Below are positions 1 through 11,000 of a stretch of 64,000 nt of DNA, one piece after another (position 1 is the first letter of the stretch; each line of letters opens with the position of its first letter). The notes beneath the pieces are model-generated. The model saw only the letters and a program-made list of their open reading frames with translations, searched no databases and was not told where the DNA came from. Source of the DNA: Trichobilharzia regenti (lineage: Eukaryota > Platyhelminthes > Trematoda > Strigeidida > Schistosomatidae); assembly GCA_944472135.2 (NCBI GenBank), contig OX235263.1:19087379-19151378 (forward strand). The letters run 5' to 3'. Position numbers and translations under genes: made by a program.

Positions 1-58
1 TTGAAGTAAGCGTAGCGGGATTCGAACCCAAGACATCGCAGTTGAAAGTCGAGTGTTT
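1..58 (-). repeat. tRNA-like head of a short retroposon, partial
   Basis: Read on the minus strand the segment contains GGGTTCGAATCCCGCTACGC, which has a Pol III box B and its base-paired T-arm. No acceptor-stem pairing or box A is visible before the window edge. A related box B after CACTCGACTT occurs at 36030-36085. This is therefore called a tRNA-derived repeat rather than a tRNA gene. Confidence 0.35.
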
Positions 59-119
59 AAGCTAAAGTACTACAAGAGGACCATAATAGTAAGAACGATT
101 AACGATTGTCTCTTAGTAT

Positions 120-1222
120 TAAATGGTAATAAATTTCGAAAAATACCCATTTATTCATCAGGGAAAAAACAGCCGTTTTTGTTCAGCGAAGAAATTTCTT
201 TTCAACGACTTCATTTTCATGCCAACTTTACAATCGTATTTATATTACAGAATAAGGTTATTAAGGGGCACTCAATAATTGCTCAGTCAATATACGTATA
301 TAAGTGATAAGAATAACGATAATTAAAATGTTTAAAAAGGGGTAGAGTTGAAGTAAATAAATTACAAAATTATTAAAGATTGTTTTATAAATGAATCGAT
401 ATCAAAAATATTTTTACTGAACGTAACATCAAGAAAGAATCCGCCCCTAGACAGATCACAGTACCAAAGAAAAAACTGTTTATGAGTCTTACATTCAAAG
501 GTGACACCATTCTGAATTGATTAAAAATCGTTTATTTAAATGTGTTAAACGCACTTTTCATGCAGCTGATTTGCAACTAGTTTTTACCAGACGAAATATG
601 ATTAGACAATGCACTCAAGGATAAATTACCGCTTATATTCACATCTATGTGCATCTACTCTTTTACCTGCTCCTGTGGAGCTGATTATATTGGACGTTGT
701 AAGCGTACTCTCCGAAAACGTGTAGCTGAACACTATCCGGTTTGGTTAATGAAAGGCGAATGTAGAACTGCAAAGTCGTCTATTTGTGATCACGTGTTAG
801 AGTCTGGTCATTCAGCCCCATGTGATTCATCCTCAAGGTTATTTACATGGCAAAATCGAATCGCTTCAAAAGTTTACGTTTTCTTCACTTATGCATAGCT
901 AGCCGAAGCTTTAGCTATACATGAACAGAAATCTAAATTATGTGTTCAAAAGCGTTTTGTCAAACCTCTTTCTTTACATTGGTCATAGTAATGTTCTTTT
1001 TAGTCTGTATTTTATTTTATTTTACCACTTGAATTCATTCCACTTCACTTCACATCTTTATTCTTATCATAATCGTACTCCTAATTTTTTTTTTAATTTT
1101 TAGACAACGCTTGACATTTTTCTTTTAAAAATATTTTTGATATCAATTCACTTATAAAACAATCTTTAATAATTTTGTAATTTATCCACTTCAACTCTAC
1201 CCTTTAAAACATTTTAATTATC
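120..1222 (+). mobile_element. Penelope-like element, 5'-truncated, with inverted repeat arms
   Basis: The coding remnant (about 640-900) reads MCIYSFTCSCGADYIGRCKR then [10 protein letters not shown], a GIY-YIG nuclease core (here YIG with conserved Arg and the EH) preceded by the CxC motif seen in Penelope-like elements. No reverse transcriptase domain remains. The arms 318-415 and 1127-1222 are inverted copies of each other, with only a handful of differences over about 97 bp. The leader at 120-300 recurs at 20285-20480 in front of another copy, so it belongs to the element. It lies upstream in coordinate of POLK exon 5, that is, in the intron after that exon. Confidence 0.75.
647..898 (+). 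pseudogene. GIY-YIG endonuclease domain of a Penelope-like element
   Basis: This 83-codon open stretch encodes a GIY-YIG endonuclease with CSCGADYIGRCKRTLRKR, the catalytic YIG/Arg region and EHYPVWL. The stretch after DSSSRL is out of register with the better copies (43473-44387), where FKVIYRVKN follows. This indicates a small frameshift near 835. It lacks the RT core and is presumably dead. Confidence 0.65.
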
Positions 1223-1339
1223 AGTAATAAATTTGTCATAAAACCAACCAGATCCCTACGAATTTACTTAAAGTTAACAAATAAATCATCTGATTGACTT
1301 CAGCGATGCTTGTTTTTGATCCATACTGAAGACCACATA

Positions 1340-1650
1340 ATCACCTAGATAGGATTATGCAACAACGAACTCTAGGAACAAACAACTAAAAAAAAGCCTG
1401 TCGCCCAACCAGTAAATTTGTAAAAGATAATAAAGATAGACTGGATACACGCTGGGGAGACGGCTAACTGAAGTAACGCACCAGGTTGCAGAGTGGAAAC
1501 CAAAAGGAAAACGATAAATTGGCCGTTGAACTGACAGTAACATGAAGGAGTAGATGAGAACTTATGAACAATCATGGAGCCAGGTAAAGAAGTGCTGCTG
1601 AAGACTTATCTTCGAGTCGCAACCCAAAGGAATAATAACAATAATAATAG
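1340..1650 (+). mobile_element. RTE-2 family 3' end, degenerate
   Basis: The segment ends GAGTCGCAACCCAAAGGAATAATAACAATAATAATAG, written here only as its pattern: a degenerate copy of the family 3' terminus (ACTAGGAACCCAAGGGA) followed by an AAT-rich tail. The preceding GACAGTAACATGAAGGAG matches the GACATGGAGGAGATCG region near the ORF end of better copies. All frames are broken. The 5' border is not clear. Confidence 0.5.
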
Positions 1651-1728
1651 TAATATCAAATATAATATAATATACACTCTAAATGAGTTCAGAACATTAA
1701 CTAAATCCTGAAATAGGAATAAACTCAC

Positions 1729-2042
1729 CAGCACTACATGTAAGACGTGTAGCACAAAAGACACGAAATCGCATTTCTCGAACTGCTTCCCATGCTGACA
1801 CGCCGAATACTCGACGACCAGATTTACAAAGCAAACCACATTCATCACAGACAGCTAATTCAGGATCACAATATTTTGTTTTTGAATTGCTAAGAGATGA
1901 TTCATCCAGAGTTTTAACTTCTTGGCAGGTATTGGAATTACTTTGTGAGTTATCATCATCACCTGTGGATGGTTTAAGTTGAACATAGGCAGAAGTATTG
2001 TTTAGTGTTTTAGAGTCTGTATTCTTAGAACGTGATTGGCAG
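1729..2042 (-). CDS. POLK: POLK exon 5
   Basis: The acceptor TTGTAG precedes CTGCCAATC, whose first base completes the Arg codon left open by exon 4. The exon ends TGTAGTGCTG before GTGAGT, leaving phase 1 (a Gly codon completed outside the window). The first 80 residues are a Ser/Asn/Thr-rich, probably disordered linker with a possible Cys pair ([18 protein letters not shown]). The last 35 residues ([17 protein letters not shown], then [10 protein letters not shown]) are the palm helix that follows the linker in Pol kappa. Confidence 0.87.
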
Positions 2043-5000
2043 CTACAATACAGAGAATAATACACATAGTATCAAATTAATTTTTTGATTAATGTCATGC
2101 CTAGGTGAACAGTAAAAGAGTTAAACTACGTAATATTCAATGGAAAATAAGAAGAAGTGTATTAAAAAGTCAGCTGATACTGTACTCTATTCTTTGAGCA
2201 AGAGAAATATAGTTCGCTTGCATACGAAACACATAATTAAATGACAAAACAATTAGTGCTCATAAAGATATAATAAAGAGATACTAATATTTGCGAAACT
2301 ATAGCTTTCTTCTCTGTGGAAATAGTCTCCATCAAGAATGAAAATGAGCTAGTAAACTGCTGAAAGACACAAACCAAGGAGTAATAATAGCTCCTGTTTC
2401 ATCCTAGTCGGGACTCTTCAGGAGTACGCACCTGCCAAAGTTGGAAGCCAGGACCATTCGTTTTCAAAGCAAGCTCGTACAGCATTCAACCACTGGGACA
2501 AAACCTAATAAATTAATAAACAACATATTTGAAGACGTCAAATTCACAAGAGAAGAAGAATTATATTTAAAAAATCCCCATTTTTAGATGTCATAATCAG
2601 AAGACATCTAAAATATCTAAAAATGGGATTTTGTAATCTTACTCTTCTTCTCTTGTGAATTTAATGTCTTCAAATATGTTGCTTATTAATTTATGGGTAT
2701 ATTCAAACACAGCAAATTTAGAAACACAAGTATACAGAAAATCAACGCAGACAGATCATATACTCAACTATACTGGTAATAACCCAATTACTCACAAAAA
2801 AGACTGTGTGCAGAAATTGTTTAAAAGAGTTTAAACACACTGTAGCAATCCAGAGTTGAAAAGAATATGAATAAGGCATTAAGAAGACAAATTTCGCGAG
2901 ATGATATCATTTCGTAGTTTCTTTACAACCGCTTTACAACTAACATGGTTAACAATGATAAAATAAAGTTAAATAAAAACAAAAGTACATACTAATCACC
3001 AATCATATTAACATGTAAAGAATAGAAAAAAATCCTCTGTCTGTCTGGATTCAACATAGAACTTGGCACCGAAGTGCAGCAGTTCGAGTTGCCACGTTCC
3101 AAATAGCACACAGAGGTAGACAAGAAGATGAGTGAAGAGAATCAATAGAGTTTGACAAGTATAAGAGTGAAACAGAATGGGTAATGGTAGAAAGGAATAT
3201 GAAAGATTACAGAGACTGAATACATCTGCGCCATTGACAACGATTTTGAGCCATGTCACCTATTGTCTCCAGCCATTGATTCCTAGAGTCCCGAGGGCCC
3301 CAACCCGGGAGTCTGCATCTCCCTACCTGACTCAGTTTAACTGTCAAGGATTTCATGGATTGATGCCATGTTTTTGTTTGGCCACCACTGGCTCTTTTCC
3401 AACCTGAACCTATATCAGCTAGTAATGCCCGTCGGGGGAGGCGGTGGTTAGGCATGCGCAGCACGTGACCTAGCCATCTTAGTCTATGTAACTTTATAGC
3501 CTCGTCGATTGATTTTCCCTCTTTGCCCAACACTCTACGCCTAACGTCAACATTACTTACCTTGTTAAACCACCTAACGTGAGACAGAGATCGCAGACAT
3601 CTATGATCGAAAGCAGTCAACCTTTTCATGTCTTCAACGCGTATTGGCCATGTTTCAGAGCCATAGAGAAGGACGGAGCGAACTGATGAGCAGTACACAC
3701 GTCCCTTGGTTGATAACCGGATGTCACGCCTACGCCAGAGATGGTGTAAGTCAGCGAAAGCAGCTCGAGCTTTTCGGATCCGTGCTGAGATTTCATCGCC
3801 AATCAGTCCGTTGGTGCTAATACAACTTCCCAAGTAGGTGAAGTGGTCAACATGTTCTATCACTTCACTCCCTATCACTAAGTTAGGGGTTGACGTGGTC
3901 CAGTCCTGTAGCAGCATCTTACATTTTGCAGGGGCGAATCGCATGCCAAACATACGAAGATTGCTGCTCAAGGTGTTCAGAAGACTCTGCATTTTGTCAG
4001 CATCCTCCCCTAACAGGACTATGTCATCTGCATATTCTAAGTCCATAAGATTATTCCCTGGTAACAAGTCGATTCCTAAGTCACTACGTTCAGTTAAGGA
4101 TACTTCCATTAGCATATCTATGATGAAGTTAAACAGAAATGGGGAAAGTGGACATCCCTGTCGGACACCACTGGTTGTTACCAATTCAGATGACAATTCC
4201 CCATAAGCCCTTACACGACTACGTGAGTTTGAATAGAGTGCCTTGATTAGTGCAATGTACTTTCTTGGCACTCCCTTCACAGTCAGACATTGCCATAGTA
4301 CCTTTCGATCCACGGAGTCGAAGGCCGCCTTCAAGTCAAGAAATATGACAATTGTTGGACGCCGAAAAGTGTGTCTATGTTCTAGAATCTGTCGAAGAGT
4401 GAAGATATGATCTATGCACCCTCTACCTGGTCTAAAGCCTGCTTGATTTTCCCTTGTCTGTTCCTCCCGAGTTCTGCTTAGTCTATGCATGATTACTGAG
4501 CCTAGGATTTTAGAGACTATGTTCGTTAGGCTGATCCCCCTATGATTATCACACGAGGACTTGTTTCCCTTCTTGAATATCGGTATAATAAGTGACTTAC
4601 CCCAGTCTGATGGTACTGTCTCTGATTCCCAGACTTTGCCTAGTACCTCAGTTAATCTACAAACTAGTATGTCACCCCCATATTTAAACACCTCCGGAAT
4701 AATTCCGTCGGGTCCTGCCGCTTTGCCTCGTTTCAAATTACTGATAGCTTTTGTAACCTCACTTACAGACGGCGGACCAGTGTCTATATCCCATTCGGGT
4801 GTGTGTGGATGGGGGAGGTTCAGTGTGGCTGTAGGCAAGTTAAATTGTTCCTCAAAGTGTTCTTTCCAGCGTTCAAGGCGTCTATCCTGAGAGCTAATTA
4901 AGGAGCCATTTTTCTCAGAAATAGTCTCACTTATGAATTGCCTTCTCCCACCCGATTCTGTGATGAGTCTAAAGAGTTGCCTAGTGTTGCCTATCGCCGA

Positions 5001-8000
5001 TGCTTTTTCCATCTCTTTCGCCTTTGTCACCCACCACTGTTCACGGTCCTTGCGGAGACTTTTAGTAAGTTTCCTTTTGTGCAGCTTTCGCTCCTCATTG
5101 AATTCGGAGCTCGCCGGAATAAGTCTTCTAGCATCTATCAGTTCGGATGAGGCAGTCGAAATCCAGTGGTTTTTACTCACCTTTGGATTTGGCTTATTCA
5201 CAGCTTTTACAGCTGTATCTATAGCTGACTGAATATTCTTCCAGGCTTCTCCAGGGTGAGCACAGCTGTCGAATTCAGATATGCGTTTAGCTAGTTCTTC
5301 CTCAAATAGGGATTTAGTTTCCTGATCGAGCTGGGGACGTGATGGTTTTACCGCCAGCTGTTTCCTACGTCCGTTCAGTCGTAAGCACACACGAGCCCGG
5401 ACCAGTGCGTGATCGGTATCTACACACGTGTTCCAGAAGGAGCGACAATCTCCTACCGACCCACGCCAACGATAGCTTATTGCTATGTGGTCTATTTGTG
5501 TCCAGCGTTGGTTTGATGATGGGGGTCGCCAGGTTAAACAGTGTCTCTCCTTGTGTTTAAAGTTAGTGCTTACAAGAAACAAATGATTATCTGAACAGAA
5601 CTGTAGGAGACGGTCACCGTTGTCGGTTCGCTGGCACGGAACTCCATAGGTGCCACCGACATCCTTCTCAGATTGACACAATTTCCCTACTTGAGCGTTA
5701 AAGTCACCAGCTAGAACGACTATATCTGAGCGTTTAGCCTTTCTCACCAAACTAGACAGCTTTTGGTAGAACTCATCCTTCGTTTCATCCGAACTGCAGT
5801 CAGTGGGGGCGTAGGCGGAGATTACGAAAAGGCATCGGCGAGTAGTGCAGTCCTTTCTCCTTCTTACTGATCCGTTCAGACGGACAGCACACATTCGGCT
5901 ATCTACTGGGATCCAGTCAAGCAATGTCTTTTCTGCCCTAGTACTCAAAGCTATCCCTACGCCAGCTAATCCCGTGAACTAGCTGTGGCATCTCCTGACA
6001 CCCTCAAGGTGAATTTTGAAGATTCATCCTGTTGGCCAGGTGGGGTTAGGTGAATAACCACACTTGGGTCTTGTATGCGTGTTTCTGAAACACAACATAC
6101 ATCAATGGCTCGAGATGCCAGGGTCTTAGCTAGTGATGCTTGTTGTCCTATTTGGCAAAGTGTCCTAACATTAAATGCTCCTATATGAAATTGGTGGCGT
6201 GGCTTTAGGAGACTACCGGTGGTTTTTTGGCTTTCGTCGTTTTTAGTGGACACAGAGTGAAGAGGGAGTGAGGAGCCATCAAGTAGAGGAGTTGCATCAG
6301 TGGGAGGAAGGCAAGGTAATAGAGATGAAGATGAAGACAAAGATAAGTGAGGATTAGAGAGGTTTTGTGTGCATTTCGGATTGTGAGGGCGATTGTTACT
6401 TCCCGGCTGCCCACACCGTGGAAGTTGGTTGCGTGACCGCAGAGCCCAGGGGACAACTGCTTGAGGCCGGTCACACGCGGCCTGTTTTTGTTTGTTCTCT
6501 TTTGTTTGGTGTGCCTCAGTAGCATACTTATCACTCCTGCCCTGTGACACGGCAGCAGGAAGCGCGGTCGTTGTTAATCCGGGCCACGGCCGATCCGGCA
6601 TGAAATTTTGTGAATTTGTTTGAATCATGGTATTGGATGGGGTAGCTGCTTTTTGTTTAACCGCTATCCAAACAACCTGCCTGGCATGGTAGAACCTCAA
6701 GAGACATAAGTCTCAGCCAGTATAGCTTGATTAGGTCATTGCGGTGTTCAAGCCCGACCACCACGTCAAGGTAGCAGCTACTAACTGTCTTCAAAAGGGA
6801 TGGTTATCCACAAAATTTCATCAAAAAGTGTTTAAAATCGAATCACAACACCAACAAGAAACCATCATCAAAGACTACAACAAAATTCATCCTACCATAG
6901 ACAAAAAATATCTCTGAAATAACAGCTAGAATATGGAAACCGTTTCATATAGATATAGCATACAAGCCAGCCAGTCCAATCGCTTAATTCGATATTATAC
7001 AAACCGAAAGATCCAACAGAAAAAGGAGATAAAATTAATACCGTTTACAAAATAAATAATTGTGTGAACTGTAACAGGCATTACATCGGTCAAAGTGGGC
7101 GTCCCCTTCAAATCAGAATCCAAGAACACAAATCAGCTGTGAAAAGACACGATATATATTCTTTCATATCAATGCATACAGACAATTATGGACATCAGTT
7201 TGATTGGGATAATGTCGAAATCTTAGACAGAGGAAACACCAAAAGTGCAGTCAGGGAATTCCTGGAAGCCTGATACTCAAACGAGTATGCAATTAACAAA
7301 CACGTTAATATAGACCAAATATACCAACTAATAAAAAGTAAATCATGTGACCAGAAAGCTTGAAATCCAAGCCAATAGAAAATGATCAATGCACATGTAA
7401 AGATGGTTACTGGGAAACGCAATTATATCACTCATGGAAAATTTAAATCAGTTCACATTATGCTAAAAACTGCGCTGAAGACGTCGTCCAGAAGGACCAC
7501 GAAAGCTCCGCAACTAAACCAACCACCTCAGAGAACACTACTAATTACAAACCATCCACCTGAGCTACAAATCTTCTCTACTATTCCAAAGTCTCACAGT
7601 GTTATACAGTAATATTTACTGATGGCTACGTTTCGAGCGCAATTTATTACTACTGCTCATAATCATATCAAAGCATTCACATAACTGCTCTCAAACTTCG
7701 TTTATGTTTTCGCTATTTCTGATCTCTCATACCCTTTTTATTAGTGATGAGTCATTTCTACTGCACATGTTGCGTGTAGATACGATGAACAAAGAATCAA
7801 AAAACAGCCACTCCATCGATCTTATTATTATTATTATTGCTCCCTTGGGTTCCTAGTGGAACATAGGGCTTCAACTGCACGTCTCCATTTGCTTCTGTCT
7901 TCTGCTATACTTTTCGCCTGCATCCATGTTAATCCACCTTCTTTCAACTCCTCTTCACACGATCTCCTCCATGTCACCCTTGCACGTACCACACGCCGCT

Positions 8001-11000
8001 TCCCTTTCGGCCTGGTTCCACTCGAGGGCTTGGCGCGCGATATCACCCAGTGGCCTCCTCAGCGAGTGTCCGATCCATCTCCACTTTCTCCTGCATATTT
8101 GTTGGGCGATTGGTTCTTGCTTTGTTTGTTCCCATAATTCCTTGTTGGTGATTCTTTCCGACCATCTGATCTTCAGTATTGAGCGAAGACAGTTGTTAAT
8201 AAAGGTCTGCAACCTTTTGGAAATATTCTTTGTGACCCGCCAAGTTTCTGATCCGTATAGAAGAACTGACTTTACGTTTGTATTGAAAATCCGAATTTTG
8301 TTGGTGGTGCTGAGTGACGAAGATTTCCAGAGTGATTTCAGGCTGATGAATGTGTTTCTCGCCTTCAAAAAAATCGATTTGACATCCTCGTCCGCTCCTC
8401 CTGTAGTTGAGACAATGCTCCCTAGATAAGTGAATGAAGTAACCTCCTTCAAATCCCTCCCGTTTATGGTGATTGACGCTGGATGTTGCTGCTGTTATTG
8501 TTGTTGGCTGATTATTTTCATAACCTCCATCTTGTCTATGTTTACCTGGAGTCCTGTCTTTGCTGCTTCTTCGACCAGTTGGTCGGTTTTCGCTTGTAAG
8601 TCTTCGATTGTGTGTGACATCAAACATAAATCATCCATGCGCGAAATCCAGGTCTTCTAGGTTCTTCACGTCGGTCCAGGATATTCCTGTCTTCTCTTTT
8701 CCCACAGTCTGACGCATAATCCAGTCCACCACAATTACGAATATCATTGGTGATAATAAGCACCCTTGTCTGACTCCTGTGTTTACTCCAAACGCCTTGC
8801 TGAGTTTTCCGTTGTGGATCACTTGACATGTGCCGTTGTCGTACAGCTGTTGAATAAGGTTGATGAACATTTGGGGCACGCCGTAGTACTCGAGTAGTTT
8901 CCAAATTACTTCGCGGTCAACGCTGTCGAAGGCCTTCTCAAAGTCTATAAAGTTGAGGTAGAGGTTTGATTGCCATTCCATGCTTTGTTCGATGATGATG
9001 CGTAGAGCTGCAATTTGGTCAGTACATGATTTGCCTTTCCTGAATCCAGCTTGTTCTGGTCGGAGTTCTGTCTCCAGTGCGTCCTTTAATCTCTCCAGGA
9101 TGATGCGACTCAGGATTTTACTTGGCGTCGATAGGAGCATGATTCCTCGCCAGCTCTTGCAGAGTGAGGCATAAGTCGCACTTCTTTGGTAGTTTCACGA
9201 GGTAACCTTTCCTCCAGTCAGTAGGCACCTTTCCCTCCTTCCAGACCTTTTGCAATAATGGAGTCAGCATGTCTGCTGTCGTCTCTGGGTCTGCTTTCAG
9301 TGCTTCAGGGGTTATTCAATCTGGTCCGGCTGTTTTTCCAGCTTTCAGAAGTTTGATTGCATTCAAGACTTCAGCTTTCGTTGGAGGATTGGTGTCAACT
9401 TGCAGTTGTGTGCGCGCTGTTGTTGGCATTTCTGGACGGGTTGCAGGTGGTGGTCTGTTTAAGAGTCCTTTGAAGTGATCCGCCCATTGTTTAATCTGTT
9501 TTTCTACCTTGGTAATGGGCTTCCCTTGGCTGTCTTCTATAGGTTTCTCTTGTGTTGATCTCTTCCCGGATAGAGATTTGGTTATCTGGTATAGTGTCCT
9601 CAGGTCCCTTTTGCCTGCTGCCTTCTCATCTTCGGTAGCGAGGTTGTCGTAGAATCGTCTTTTGTCCTTCCTAGCACTTTTCTTCACTTCTTTGTCCAAT
9701 GCTTTATAAGTTGAGCTCAGCCTCTCCTTCTCCTGTCCGTCCTTGCATTGAATCATTTTCTCTTTCACCATTCTCCTCTCTTCTATTAATTTCCAAGTGT
9801 CTGTTGAGAGCCATTCCTTGTCTTGTCTGCTCTTTCTTCCTAGAACCGTTGAACACGTTTCGTTGAGAATCGCCTTCAGAGACTTCCAATGTTCTTCCAC
9901 GCATGATTCTTCAGTGATGTCGCGTAGTGTTTCCTGCTTTGCTCTGACAGTTGCAGTGAAGGTGTCTTTTGTGGTTGTGTCCTTCAGTAATTGAGTGTTG
10001 ACCATCGATCTTCATCTATCTTTATTACTTTTAAGAATTGTAACTCTGTCCCACTCTATTGTGTGGTTGTAAGTTAATGCACGTACTGTAATAGTTGAGT
10101 TTCTTTTCTAGATTGCTTATCTTCGTGAGGTCAATCACATTCTACACTTGGCTAAATTCTTATGTTCCGATAATCTAACCACCTAGGATCTACTGATTTT
10201 ACCTATGTGGTTGACCTAACTCAGAGTCAATGCAAGCTCTTTGTAAATTATATGACTTTGTCTAGTTGGATCAATAGAATCTTTTAATCTACAGAGGTTA
10301 TCCACTCTGGGTAAGTTTGTAGGTTTAAATGAGACCCTACTAATAAATAATTAAGTTGTTCTCACAGTTAAATCTGACTTGTGTTTATCTCTGTGTGGAG
10401 TGACCAATTGGTTACGGTGTCAAGTCAGGAAGCCCACTGTAGTTACGATGTTTTCCATCTTAACCTCGGAAGAGTAGTTCACTTGTCGCTTTCCATTGGG
10501 ATTCCACTCGAGCAATGGACTGTATTGAGCATGATGTCATTCGACAGCCTTCTCAACGTATGCCCTATCCATCGCCATTTTCTCCTATATTATTTATTAT
10601 TATTGCTCCCTTGGGTTCCTAGTGGAACATAGGGCTTCAACTGCACGTCTCCATTTGCTTCTGTCTTCTGCTATACTTTTCGCCTGCATCCATGTTAATC
10701 CACCTTCTTTCAACTCCTCTTCACACGATCTCCTCCATGTCACCCTTGCACGTACCACACGCCGCTTCCCTTTCGGCCTGGTTCCACTCGAGGGCTTGGC
10801 GCGCGATATCACCCAGTGGCCTCCTCAGCGAGTGTCCGATCCATCTCCACTTTCTCCTGCATATTTGTTGGGCGATTGGTTCTTGCTTTGTTTGTTCCCA
10901 TAATTCCTTGTTGGTGATTCTTTCCGACCATCTGATCTTCAGTATTGAGCGAAGACAGTTGTTAATAAAGGTCTGCAACCTTTTGGAAATATTCTTTGTG

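Larger units (their letters stand above)
3030..6790 (-). mobile_element. RTE-clade non-LTR retrotransposon (RTE-1), nearly full length
   Basis: One long reading frame covers an APE endonuclease and a reverse transcriptase, interrupted by a single 1-nt shift near 5972. The 3' UTR runs from the stop at 3207 to about 3030 and ends in short CAGA repeats, as in the sister copy at 32430-33454. The 5' boundary near 6790 is inferred from where homology to a Penelope-like segment begins. Domain content and order (APE then RT, no RNase H, very short 3' UTR with a tandem tail) fit the RTE clade, as in the schistosome SR2-type elements. It lies in the POLK intron between exons 4 and 5. Confidence 0.85.
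7826..10010 (-). mobile_element. RTE-2 family non-LTR retrotransposon, 5'-truncated, frameshifted
   Basis: The 3' end abuts an (ATT)n run on the plus strand (7825-7840), that is, an (AAT)n tail on the coding strand, after the conserved terminus ACTAGGAACCCAAGGGAGC. Coding pieces in order are 10005-9316 (linker to GKTAGPD), 9140-8631 (RT core) and 8452-7955 (thumb and C-terminus). The endonuclease is absent, so the copy is truncated at about 10010. Frames are separated by stops or small indels. It shares its last 700 bp with the copy at 10597-11300 at near identity. Confidence 0.8.

Noticed and set aside
4561..5232. Open frames on plus strand across the RTE-1 element
   Set aside because: They are antisense shadows of the long minus-strand RT frame.
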